Below are positions 25,564-36,400 of a stretch of DNA of 64,000 nt, one piece after another (within the stretch, counting starts at the first letter, position 1; the number at the start of each line of letters is the position of its first letter). A program made the translations under genes and the position numbers. Source of the DNA: CAVXXD01 sp963765625 (GTDB taxonomy: Bacteria > Actinomycetota > Geothermincolia > Geothermincolales > Geothermincolaceae); the NCBI GenBank assembly GCA_963765625.1, contig CAVXXD010000006.1, positions 62,001 through 126,000 on the forward strand, given 5' to 3'. The notes below the pieces were generated by a model. It made no database searches, had not been told where the DNA came from, and saw nothing but the letters and a program-made list of their open reading frames with translations.

Positions 25564-26639
25564 TGAAAGTCGTCCTGGGCATGAGCGGAGGGGTGGACTC
25601 ATCCGTCGCCGCCCAACTGCTGCTGGAAGCCGGCTATGAAGTGACCGGTGTGACCTTCCGTTTCTGGACGGAATGCGAAGCACGCACTGCCGCCGCCCGC
25701 CGCACCTGCTGTTCCCTGGCCGACCTGCGCGACGCTGAGCGGTTGGCCGGCCGCCTGGGCGTCGAACACATGGTGGTGGACCTGCGAAAGGAATTCCACG
25801 ACCTGATAGTGGAGCCCTTCATCGACGCTTACATGGCAGGCTCGACCCCCAATCCTTGCGTCGAGTGCAACCGCCTGCTCAAGTTCCCCGGCCTGATCAA
25901 AATGGCCGACCGGCTTGGAGCGGACCACGTCGCAACCGGGCATTATGCCCGCGTGGCGGAGGAAAGCGGCCGGTACAGGCTGCTGCGCGGCATCGACCCC
26001 GCCAAGGACCAGTCCTACGTCCTCTACCGCCTCGACCAGCCCATCCTGGCCCGGGTGCTCTTCCCGGTGGGGGCCATGCGTAAAAGCAAAGTGGTAGAGA
26101 CGGCCCGCCGCCTGGAAATGGAGCCGGCGGAAAAGGAGGAGAGCCAGGACATCTGCTTCCTGCCCGACGGCGACTACCGCGGTTTCCTGCGCGAGCGGCG
26201 GCCGGACGCCTTCCTGCCCGGATTCATCCTCGACCGGCAGGGCAACATCCTCGGGCAGCACCAGGGCATCGCCGACTACACCATCGGACAGCGCCGCGGC
26301 CTGGGCATAGCGGCATCGCACCCTTACTACGTCGTCGAGCTGGACCCCTTACGCAACGCCGTGGTGGTGGGGACGCGGGAAGAAGCGGAGATGGCCGTCG
26401 TACGGGCGAACCGGGCCTCCTGGACCGCGGGCACCCCTCCCTCGGACAAGTTCGAGGCGACGGTCAAGGTGCGCTACCAGATGGAAGCGGTCCCCGGCCG
26501 GGTAATCGTCAGCGAAGAAGATTCTTTCCAGGTCGAACTGGGTGAACCCGTCCCGGCCGCTGCCCCCGGCCAGTCCGCCGTTCTCTACCTGGGAGAAGAA
26601 GTCGTGGGCGGCGGCATCATCCTGCCGGGAGGCTGGTAA
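25563..26639 (+). CDS. mnmA: tRNA-specific 2-thiouridylase
   Basis: Makes 2-thiouridine at the wobble base of tRNAs for Lys, Glu and Gln, using sulfur relayed from a cysteine desulfurase. PP-loop GMSGGVDSSVAA near 6-17, the nucleophile region STPNPCVECNRLLKF, the second catalytic Cys in ESQDICFLPDGDY and IGQRRGLGI are all present; 358 residues is the usual length. The only cysteine desulfurase in the window is at 56 kb. Overlaps the right arm of a palindromic repeat at its start and is followed two bases later by nfo. Confidence 0.93.
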   Translation: MKVVLGMSGGVDSSVAAQLLLEAGYEVTGVTFRFWTECEARTAAARRTCCSLADLRDAERLAGRLGVEHMVVDLRKEFHDLIVEPFIDAYMAGSTPNPCVECNRLLKFPGLIKMADRLGADHVATGHYARVAEESGRYRLLRGIDPAKDQSYVLYRLDQPILARVLFPVGAMRKSKVVETARRLEMEPAEKEESQDICFLPDGDYRGFLRERRPDAFLPGFILDRQGNILGQHQGIADYTIGQRRGLGIAASHPYYVVELDPLRNAVVVGTREEAEMAVVRANRASWTAGTPPSDKFEATVKVRYQMEAVPGRVIVSEEDSFQVELGEPVPAAAPGQSAVLYLGEEVVGGGIILPGGW

Positions 26640-26641
26640 CG

Positions 26642-27485
26642 ATGAGGCTGGGTTACCACGTCGGTATCGCCGGGGGCGTGGACAAGGCGGTGGGGCGCGC
26701 CGTGGAGAGGGGATGCGAGACGGTCCAGATATTCATCTCCAATCCCCGGGGCTGGCGACATACCCGCCCCGCTCCCGAGGCCTGTGAGCGCTTCCGGGCC
26801 GGATGCGAAAGGGAGGGCATCCACCCCGTCTTCGTCCACACTATCTACCTCATCAACCTGGCCGCCTCGGATGATGAAGTGTTCGAGAAGTCGGCGGGAT
26901 CCCTCATAGACAACGTCGAGGCGGCCGCCCTCATCGGGGCGGAGGGAGTGGTCACCCACCTGGGCAGCCACAAGGGAGAGGGTGAGGATGCCGGATTCCG
27001 CCACGTCTCCTCGGCCCTGGAGCGGGCCCTCACCGCCACCCCCGGCGGCCCGGACATCCTCCTGGAGACCACCGCGGGGGCGGGTTACGCCGTGGGTACC
27101 CGATTCGAGCACCTGGGCCGCATCCTCGCGGCCTTTCAAGGGAGAACCCCGCCTGGGCGTCTGCCTGGACACCTGCCACCTTTTCGCCGCCGGTTACGAC
27201 GTCCGGACCCGCGAAGCCCTGGACCGGACACTGGAAGAACTGGACGGGGCGGTCGGGCTGGACCGGATCCGCCTGGTCCACGCCAACGATTCCCGCGGCG
27301 GGCTGGGGTCCCAGAAGGACCGGCACGAGCATATCGGCCAGGGAGAGATCGGCCTGGACGGGTTCCGCGTCCTCACCCACGACGCCTGTCTGCGGGAGCT
27401 GCCCTGGATACTGGAAACCCCCCTGATCTCACCGGGGAGGGACCGGGAGAACATCGATCTTTTGCGCTTACTGGCCGCGGAATAG
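26642..27485 (+). CDS. nfo: endonuclease IV-family AP endonuclease, one frame break
   Basis: Cleaves DNA at abasic sites. TIM-barrel metal ligands visible: GYHVGIAGG, VFVHTIYLINLA, DILLETTAGAG, CLDTCHLFAAGYD, RHEHIGQGEIG and ILETP, the full three-zinc set of the Nfo family. The first frame runs to AAFQGRTP at about 27145, and the rest (GEPRLGVCLDTCH...LLRLLAAE) is in the next frame; one base change in CAAGGGAGAACC restores a protein of about 281 residues. Likely sequence error. Co-transcribed with mnmA. Confidence 0.85.
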
Positions 27486-27617
27486 GAATTTCGGCTCTCC
27501 CTGCTGCTTTTCCCGGTGAAAGTGGTAGAATATTTCTCTCGAGGTGAGCCTCGGATAGCTTTACGACATTGACGTTACCTTAGGCATGCTGGTAACAATG
27601 AAGAGAAGGTGACCTAC

Positions 27618-28038
27618 ATGGAGTTCTACAACACGAACACTGGAGTTTTCCACCAACGGCAACGCCGACATCGTGGAGATCACCGACGAGGTCAGAAAGC
27701 TGCTCAAACAGAGCGGCTTGTCCAGCGGCATCGTCAATATCTTCGTGCCCGGTGCCACCGGCGGAGTCACCACCCTGGAGCACGAACCAGGGGTCTGCCA
27801 GGACTTCCGGGAACTCTTCGACGCCCTGGCCCCTCCCGGCAAGGACTACCATCACAACCAGCGCCTGGTGGACTCCAACGGTCATTCGCACGTTCGCGCC
27901 GCGCTGCTGGGCCCCTCGCTATCCCTTCCCTTCCGCGACGGAAAGCTGCTGACGGGGACGTGGCAGCAGATCGTCTTCCTGGACTTCGACGAGATTCCCA
28001 GGGATCGCTGCTTAATGGTCACCTTTCTGGGGGAATAA
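27618..28038 (+). CDS. YjbQ / UPF0047 family protein, one frame break near the start
   Basis: About 140 residues of the YjbQ family, which includes proteins reported with weak thiamine-phosphate synthase activity; true role unclear. Signature: GATGGVTTLEHEPGV, NGHSHVRAALLGPSL, GTWQQIVFLDFDE. The start MEFYNTNT at 27618 and the remainder (EFSTNGNADIVEITDEV...) are in different frames; a missing base or two near 27640 explains this. It ends seven bases before lysA. Confidence 0.8.
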
Positions 28039-28044
28039 GAAGAC

Positions 28045-29334
28045 ATGAACTACTTCGACTACACCGGCCCCGACATGTGCTGCGAAGGTGTCCCCATCAA
28101 GGACATCGCCGCTGAGGTAGGCACCCCTTTTTATCTTTACAGCCACCGCACCCTCATCGAACACTACCGCAAGGTCGAGGAGGCCTTCGCGGACGTTCCC
28201 CATCTCGTCTGCTATTCGGTGAAGGCAAACTCCAACCGGGCGGTGCTGCAGGCCCTGCGCGAAGAAGGCGCGGGGGCGGATATCGTCTCCGGGGGTGAAC
28301 TGTTCCGGGCCAGGGAGGCGGGCATACCGGCGGACCAGATGGTCTACGCGGGAATCGGCAAGACCGACCAGGAGATACGCTTCGCCCTCGATTCCGGCAT
28401 CCTCATGTTCAACGTCGAATCGGGCCAGGAACTCAAAGCCATCTCCCGGGTGGCCGGAGAAGCGGGGGTCACCGCCAGTATAGCCCTGCGGGTCAACCCC
28501 GACGTGGACCCTCACACCCACCCCTACATCGCCACCGGCCTGAAGTCGGCCAAATTCGGCTTGAGCCCCGATGAGGCCCTGCGGGAATACGAGCAGGCTG
28601 CAGCCATGCCTAACATCGAAGTGGCCGGCGTACACCAGCACATCGGTTCACAGATAACCGAGGTAGGCCCTTTCAAGGAGAGCCTCGAGAAGACGGGCGA
28701 GCTGATGAGCCAGCTGAAGGAACGCGGCATGAACATCCGCTTCATGAACATCGGTGGCGGCTTCGGCATCCCTTACAAGGGAGAAGAAGTACCCACCCCC
28801 GCGGACTACGCCCGTGTCCTCACTCCCCTGCTCCACTCCACCGGCTGCAAGGTGATCCTGGAGACGGGGCGCATGATCGTCGGCAATGCCGGAGTCCTGG
28901 TCTCCAAGGTCCTTTACCGCAAGGCCAGCGAGAGTAAGCAGTTCGTCATCATCGACGCCGCCATGAACGACCTCATCCGGCCCAGCCTCTACAACTCCTG
29001 GCACGAGATCATGCCGGTGTCCTGGCAGGAGAGGGAGAGGGAGACGGTCGACGTGGTCGGTCCGGTCTGCGAGTCGGGCGACTTCATGGCCAAGGAACGC
29101 ATGGTCCCCCGTCTGGAGCCAGGCGAGCTGCTGGCAGTGATGAGCGCCGGTGCCTACGGCTTCACCATGTCTTCCAATTACAACTCGCGCCTGCGTGTGG
29201 CCGAAGTGATGGTGAGGGACGGGGCCTGGTCGGTGGTCAAGGAACGAGAGAGCTTCGAAGACCTGGTACGCGGTGAGCGGGACCTCCCGGCCGCGGCCAC
29301 CGAGTCCCCCGAAGCTTTCCGGGCATCGTCGTAA
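28045..29334 (+). CDS. lysA: diaminopimelate decarboxylase
   Basis: PLP enzyme that decarboxylates meso-diaminopimelate to L-lysine. 429 residues. Motifs: YSVKAN with Lys60 as PLP Schiff-base lysine, GVHQHIGSQI, NIGGGFGIPY, ETGRMIVGNAG, PVCESGDFMAKE with the catalytic Cys, and SAGAYGFTMSSNYNSR. No lysine riboswitch is visible upstream because yjbQ ends just before. The C-terminal tail (AAATESPEAFRASS) is an extra, low-complexity end. Confidence 0.93.
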   Translation: MNYFDYTGPDMCCEGVPIKDIAAEVGTPFYLYSHRTLIEHYRKVEEAFADVPHLVCYSVKANSNRAVLQALREEGAGADIVSGGELFRAREAGIPADQMVYAGIGKTDQEIRFALDSGILMFNVESGQELKAISRVAGEAGVTASIALRVNPDVDPHTHPYIATGLKSAKFGLSPDEALREYEQAAAMPNIEVAGVHQHIGSQITEVGPFKESLEKTGELMSQLKERGMNIRFMNIGGGFGIPYKGEEVPTPADYARVLTPLLHSTGCKVILETGRMIVGNAGVLVSKVLYRKASESKQFVIIDAAMNDLIRPSLYNSWHEIMPVSWQERERETVDVVGPVCESGDFMAKERMVPRLEPGELLAVMSAGAYGFTMSSNYNSRLRVAEVMVRDGAWSVVKERESFEDLVRGERDLPAAATESPEAFRASS

Positions 29335-29363
29335 AAAACGGCAAAAGGAGGGGGTGAGGAGCC

Positions 29364-30405
29364 ATGATCCTGGACGGCCCTCACTTTTACGTAAACTACA
29401 AGAGCATCAACACCTCGCCCAGGAAGGGCAAGGCCTATTTCGCGCTGGAGTTCGAACCGGGAGAGAACGATGGTGGCTGGCTCTGCGTGGCGGGTATCGC
29501 CGCGGGCGGCCGCACTCCCGAGCGCGTGCAGGCCAGCGCTTACGCCCTGGACGTGGTCAAGGGCTACTTCCTCGCCCGCGGACGGGAGCTGAAGATGGGT
29601 GACCCGGTCAAGGTGCTCGAGCGCATGCTCGATTACATCAACGCCAAACTCCACCAGCAGGCCCGGTCCAAGGGGCGGGAGTTCCTCACCGACCTCAACC
29701 TGCTCGCCTGTACCGAGGACCGCCTCTGCATCGCCGGCACCGGCGGGATGTCCATCTTCATCGCCCGGCAGGGCAAGGCCAAGAAGATACTGGGCGACGA
29801 GTCGCCCACGGACCTGCTGGGGCGTGGCAAGGGGGTGCGTTTCTCCCGCCTCGACTCACCCGTTTGGGCGGGCGACCAGGTGATCATGCTCTCCCCCGCT
29901 CTGTCCGAGGTGTTCGGCAACCGTGAGATCTCGCTGGTGGTCCAGAAGGCGGAAGACCCGGCCAAGGCGGCGCTGCTCATCAACGCCCTGGCCACCCGCA
30001 AGCAGCTGGAAGGTGACCTCGTCGCCATCTTCTGGGAAGTACCCGCCACCGACAACGTCGAGATGGCCGGTGAATCCTTCGGCTCCAGGCTGGTGGAAGA
30101 GCCCCTGCATCCGGCGCCCGAATCCCTGGAACACGAGCACCATCCGGCGGAGGACATCGAGGCGGTGCCCGAGCCGGTAGTGGAAGTGGGAACGCTGGGA
30201 TCCGAATGGTACGAGGACGTCGATGGTGGACAGCCGCAGGGATTAACCGGAATAGTCCCGGCCGAGCCGGAGCTGTTCGTGGAGCCGGCAGCGGAAACCA
30301 GCCCGCCGCTACATACGATCGAGGAATCCGTTGCCGGAAGACGAAGCCACCGCCGTCAAGCGGAACTGGTTGAAGCGCTTCGGCAAGAACAGGGAACTGG
30401 GCTAG
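29364..30405 (+). CDS. degenerate PP2C-like protein (probable pseudophosphatase)
   Basis: About 346 residues. The N-terminal 230 follow the PP2C strand order, but metal sites are lost: where active enzymes have DGMGGH this has AGIAAGGRTPERVQASAYAL, the GDSR loop is GTGGMSIFI, and the SDGL position is SPALSEVF. The C-terminal 110 residues are acidic and proline-rich, ending in a basic KRNWLKRFGKNRELG. That last part is reached only after a one-base shift near 30330; unshifted, the frame runs on into the convergent helicase gene. The stop overlaps the helicase stop at CTAG. Family placement is inference from the fold pattern. Confidence 0.55.
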
Positions 30406-33285
30406 GGTCCCAGGAAACTCTCGATCTCCAATCCTGCCGCCGCCGCGGCGATCTCCTTAACCGGAAGCCCAGCGGGCAGGGCTGCCTAGGAAGAGGGGCG
30501 AGTAGTTACGCCGGGTCAAGCGCGAGTCGAGCACCAGCATGACCCCCTGATCGCTGGCGCGCCTGATAAGCCGGCCCAGCCCCTGGCGGAACTGCATCAC
30601 CGCGCGGGGCAGATAGTAGTCATGCCAGCCGTCGCCCTTCCCGGTGGCCTTGATGTGTTCCATCCGCCCTTCCGTCAGGGGGTCGCCGAAGAAGGAGAAG
30701 GGGAGCTTGGTGATTATCACCAGGGAGAGGGACTCACCCGGGACGTCCACCCCTTCCCAGAAAGAAGACGTGGCGAAGAGGGCCGACCCCACTTCCTCCC
30801 GGAAACGGCCCAGCAGCTGGACGTTGCTGGAATCGCGCTCCTGCTTGAGGCAGGTGATATCCCCTTGCCTTCGAGGACGGGGAAAAGCTCGTCCGCCACT
30901 CTCTCCAACACCCGGTAAGAGGTGAACAGCACCAGCCCGCGCCCGCGCGATGCCGTCAACGCGTCGCCGATCACTCCGCTCAGGCCCTGGATATACCTGG
31001 CGTCGCCGTCCGCGCCGGAACGCGGTTCCGGCAGGTTGGTGACAACCAGGCACCGCGCCTGGCCGGAATAGTCGAAGGGAGAGCCCAGGGCCTTGAACCT
31101 CACCTCGCGTTCCTTCCGAGCGACCTGGGCCAGGCCGGAGCCGGCGGAGAAGAAAGCGAACCCGTCCCCACTGCTTCCCGCCCGAGCGTGGCGGAAGTGA
31201 AGACGGCCGTTTCCAGGGGCGACCAGCAGCTTGTCCTGGACCATCGGACCGATATCCACCGGGGCCATGGATATGCGCCCGTTGGAGATGAAGCTGCCCC
31301 GGTAGCGCCAGCGTGGGACCACCTCCCACCAGCGCAGCCAGGCCGGCGGCTCATCCTCCGGCTCTTCCCGGAAGAACTGGCGGACCGCGTCGGCATGGAC
31401 GGCACAACGGTCGGCAGAGCGCACCGAACGTGCCTCCACGGCCTTGCGCTCTTCTTCGGGGAACGCCCTCCTTCCCCGCCAGGCCGTTGGCGAGCTTTGG
31501 CCAGATCGGCCAGCTTGCCGGACACCGAATCCAGGCATCCGGCCAGTGTGTCCCCGCTGGCTTCGAGCTCCTCCCAGGCGGGGGTGTTGACTGACCTGCC
31601 AGGTTACCCGGACCTTGACGTCCTGCCCGCGCCGCTTCCGGCCGTTGCCCCTTCCCGGCAAGGCGCGGCAGGCTGGCCAGGAAGAAATCGGTCAGCCTCT
31701 CCCGCAGTTCACCCAGGTCTGTCGCGTATGCTCCCGCAGCAGGGTGAAGGCGGGCTGGTCCAGGCCGGCCGACCCTTCCGGGGTCCCCGCGAAGAAAGAC
31801 TCCGCCCGCTGCAGCAGGCCCCGGCCCGCTTCCAGGCGGTCGATGAAGGCCAGCCCCGCCCCCAGGGAAAGCTCGGACGAGAAGGTCTCGGTGGCCACCC
31901 GCTCGAGGTGATGGGCTTCGTCCACCACCAGGCGGGAATAGCCGGGCAGGACGGGGTGGGCCGCCCCTTCCTTCATTCTGCTGGGTCTCCGCCGCGTCGA
32001 CCAGGAGGAGGGCATGGTTGACCACCACCACGTGGGAAGCGGCCGCACGGTCGCGGGCCGCCTCCACCCGGCACCTCTCGCGCAGCGGGCATGCCGGGCC
32101 CAGGCACTCCTCCGGCTGGGAGCAGACGGCGGCCAGAGCCTCGCGCAGCCGTTCCCGCACCTCCAGTGAGAGCTCCTCCAGGTCGCCCTCGACGGTACTG
32201 TCCAGGTAAAGAAGCAGGGCCGCCCAGGCCTGCAGGGGATTGACCCCGCTCAAGCCCAACCGGCCTCCCCCGGACGAGGTGGCCAGCTGGTGGCTGCACC
32301 AGTCCTCCCAGCGTTTCAGGCAGAGGTAATTGCTCCTCCCTTTCAGCCGGCTGTAACGCAGCGACGGCAGTTCGCCCTTGACGCGCGGCAGGTCGCGCTC
32401 GAAGAGCTGGTCCTGGAGGTTCTTGGTGTGGGTGGAGACCACCACCCGCGTCTGGTTGGCCAGGGAGAAGAGGGCGGAGGGCAGGAGGTAGGCCATGGAT
32501 TTGCCCACCCCGGTTCCCGCCTCTACCACCAGGAAGGCGTCCTGGTTGAAGGCGTCAAGCACTTCCACCGCCATGGCCTGCTGTTCGGGCCGCGCCTCGA
32601 AGTGATCGTCGCGCCGGTGAAAGAGCCCTTCCGGCGAGAAGAAGCGGTCAAGTTCCTCCGGATCGACCTGCTCTCCGGCTCCGGGTTTCAGGCGGTCATC
32701 CCAGGGACGGCGGCGAGGAGCGCGCTCCGAGAAGTAGAGGGGCCGGACGCGGCCCGGGCGGGGAGAGAAGAACCAGGCCCAGGGGTCGTCCGCCGCGCGC
32801 AGCAGTGCCGCCACCTGGGAACGCAGGGACGGGTCCATGCCCATCACCTTTTCGTGCCAGTGATTGAGGAGGCGCAGGTAGGTACAGGTCCCCGCCTCCT
32901 GCGCCAAGTGCTCGAAGGAATACTCCACCGAGCCGGGGAAGAGGAGCAGGGCCAGTTCGCAGGTCTCGAGCCACTGGGATACGGGAAACACCTCGCGCGG
33001 CGCAACCCGGTCGAGCAAGGAGCGGTCGTGGACAAGGACCGTCTCCGGCTTGCCGCGCATGAAACCGGCCAGGGCCAGGCGGGCCTGCTCGTAAAGCTCG
33101 TCCGACTGGTCCGCCCCGCCCTCTGCGCCTTCGGTGCCCGGGAAGGTGAAGCTGAGGCAGCCGATCTCCCGGAAACCCTCCACTTCCAGCACCGTCAGGG
33201 CCGGCGGGCGCCCTTCTTCTTTATTGTTCTCTTCCGCATGGACCAGGAAGAAATGCTTGGTCCAATCCTTCACTTTCGTCGACAT
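30402..33285 (-). CDS. DinG-type iron-sulfur DNA helicase, several frame breaks
   Basis: XPD/DinG superfamily 2 helicase, about 960 residues when frames are joined. Walker A EAGTGVGKSMAYLLP, iron-sulfur cysteines (CLKRWEDWC; CSQPEECLGPACPLRERC), HVVVVNHALLL, DEAH in LVVDEAHHLERV, then VFTSATLG, SSFWEGVDVPGESLSL and QGLGRLIRRAS. The N-terminal 250 residues recall a decayed DnaQ exonuclease domain (LVHDRSLLDR; LETCELALLLFPGSVEYSFEHLA). At least seven frame changes lie between about 31975 and 30470; the 5' half is clean. Correct motifs in every frame argue for sequence errors. ATG 33285 follows AAGGATG. Confidence 0.8.
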
Positions 33286-33404
33286 AATCACATCCTTTTC
33301 GCCCTACCATGATAGGCCCGGCGGGCGACAATCGCCTTCCGGCCGATAATGATAAAATATTCGTATCATCAAGCAACGCAGCCGAGGCGAAGGAGGAAGA
33401 CGAA

Positions 33405-36400
33405 ATGGCCTACGGAAATATATGGAAATGCGTGGTAAGGGTCGTTCTGGTCTTTCTGCTTATCACCTGCAGCTTCGTGCTCATGCCGGCAGCGCGGGCA
33501 GCGGACAGCTCGGATAGAGGCATCGTGGCCTGGGGTTGGAACGACTTCGGCCAGTGCAACGTCCCCAGCCCCAACTCCGGCTTTACCGCCATAACGGCAG
33601 GCTCCATCTGTAACCTGGGGCTTAAGACGGACGGCACCGTGGCGGCCTGGGGCAGCAATGGCTACGGCCAGTGCAGCGTCCCCAGCCCCAACTCCGGCTT
33701 CGCCGGCGTGGCCCTGGGATGGTATCACAGCGTTGGCCTCAAGTCGGACGGCAGCATCGTGCAGTGGGGTGACGATACCAGGGGTCAACTCGACAACTTC
33801 CCCGATCCCAACTCCGGCTTCACCGCGATAGCCGCGGGATACTACCACAGCCTGGGCCTCAAGTCGGACGGCAGCATCGTGGCCTGGGGCAGCAACGGCA
33901 GTGGACAGTGCAACGTCCCCGCGCCCAACTCAAACTTTGTGGCCGTGGCCGCGGGAGGTTACCACAGCCTGGGCCTCAAGTCGGACGGCAGCGTGGTGGC
34001 CTGGGGCAGCAACGGCTATGGGGCGTGCAACGTCCCCGCTCCGAACAATGGCTTCATCGATATAGCCGGAGGGGGCTTTCACAGCGTTGGACTCAAGTCG
34101 GACGGCAGCATCGTGCAGTGGGGTGACAGCACCAGGAACCAACTCGACAACTTCCCCAATCCCAACACCGGCTTCGTCGACGTGACTGCGGAAAACCATT
34201 TCAGCGCCGGCCTCAAGTCGGACGGCAGCATCGTGGCCTGGGGGAACAATGAATACGGCCAGTGCGACGTCCCCGCCCCCAACTCCGGTTTTACCGCCGT
34301 GGCCGCGGGTGCATTTCACTGTGTGGGCTTGAAAAATAATTATGCCGTCACCGCATCCGTCTTCTACACCGGCCATGGCAGCGTCAGCCCGGCCAGCCAG
34401 AAGATTCTATACGGCAGCAACGCCTCCGTTGACCTTGTCCCGAATGCCGGTTATCACGCGGCCGGGATCTACGACAACGGGTTGTTCAAGAGCGTGACCG
34501 ACCCCTACGTGATAACCGGGGTGACCGAGGACCACGAAGTGCTGGCGGTATTCGAGAAGAACGTCTATACCGTCACCACCGCCGTCAGCGGAAGCGGTAC
34601 GGCGGAAGGTGGGGGAGACTACGGCTACGGTTCCACCGTCACGGTGACGGCCACCCCGGATGAGGGATGGCACTTCGTGAGGTGGACCGAAGGCGGGTCG
34701 CAGGTCTCCACCGATCCCACCTATTCCTTCACCGTCATCGCCAACCGCGCCCTGACGGCCGTCTTCGCCGCCGACCCGCTCATCACTTCTTCGGCTGGGA
34801 CAGGCGGGTCCATCACTCCCGCGGGAGCAGTGAGCGTGGGCTACGGCGCGGACCAATCCTTTACCGTTACGCCAAGTGCGGGCTACCACGTAGCCGACGT
34901 GGTGGTGGACAGCGACTCGCAGGGGGCCATCACCAGCTACACCTTCACCTACGTGACCGCCAGCCATACCATCAGCGCTTCTTTCGCCCTCGACTCCTAC
35001 GCCATCACCGCCTCGATCTTCCACACCGGGCACGGAGCCGTGAATGTGCTCACGCCTGCGGTGGGATACGGGGGCACCGCCACCGTGGACCTGGTCCCCG
35101 ACACCGGCTACCACGTGGCCGGGATCTACGACAACGGGTTGTTCAAGAACGTAGCCGACCCATACGTCATAACCGACGTCACCGCCGACCACGAGGTGCT
35201 GGTGGTCTTCGAGAAGAACACCTATGCCGTCACCACCGCCACTAGTGGCAACGGCACGGCGGAGGGTGGCGGGGACTACGGCTACGGCTCCACCGTCACG
35301 GTGACCGCCACCCCGGATGACGGCCGGCACTTCGTGAACTGGACCGAGGGAGGGGCGGAGATCTCCACCGACCCCACCTACTCATTCACCGTCACCGCCA
35401 GTTGTGACCTCACCGCCAATTTCGCCATCGATACCTGCACCGTCACCGCCTCGGTTGCCGACAGCGGGGGAACTGTCTCTCCCGCCACCCAGACCGTGGA
35501 CTGGGGCACCGGCGCCACCGTCACCCTCACCCCCGAGGCCCGCTGGCACGTAGCCTCGATCACCGACAACGGAACGCCCGTGCCGGTGGCCAACCCTTAC
35601 GTGATCGAGGACGTGACTGAGGCCCACGAGGTGGTGGCCACCTTCGCCCCAGACACCCGCACCTGGTACCTGGCCGAGGGCTCTACGGGTAATGGTTTCG
35701 AGACCTGGGTACTGGTGGAGAACGTAAACCCGGACCCGGTCACTTTAAACGTCACCTTCGCCACCGCCGAGGGGCTGGTGGCCCCGGCCGAGCTTCAAGG
35801 GTACGAGTTGGCTGCCAACACCCGGGCTTCTTTCAATGCCGGATCCTACGTCCAGGCCTGGGACCTGGCCACCATAGTCTCTTCCGAAGGGGGAGACATC
35901 GTAGCCGAGCGGGCCATGTACGGCAACGAGCGCACCTGGGCCAACTGCTCGGTGGGCACCGAGATTCCTGCTTCCACCTGGTATCTGGCCGAAGGCTGTA
36001 CCGGGGAAGGGTTCGAGACCTGGGTGCTGGTCTTCAATCCCGGCGATGATCCGGTAAGCGTGGACTTGACTCTCATGACCTCCGCCGGTGAGCTGAAGCC
36101 GGAAGGCCTGGCTGATGTGGCCATCCCCGCCCACTCCCGCCGCTCCTTTAACCTGGGAGAGTTCGTCACCGACTACGACGTTTCCACCTTGGTCGCCTCC
36201 ACCAGCCCGGTGGTGGCCGAGCGGTCCATGTACGGCGCGGAGCGTACCTGGGCCACCTGCTCCATCGGAACCCCCGCTCCCGCCACCACCTGGTACCTGG
36301 CCGAAGGGTCCACCGGGGAAGGGTTCGAGACCTGGGTACTGGTGCAAAACCCCAACGATACGGCGGTCACCGTGGACCTGGCGCTTGTGACCTCATCCGG

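Noticed and set aside
28000..28045. Lysine riboswitch before lysA
   Set aside because: Only seven bases separate yjbQ and lysA, leaving no room for a riboswitch.
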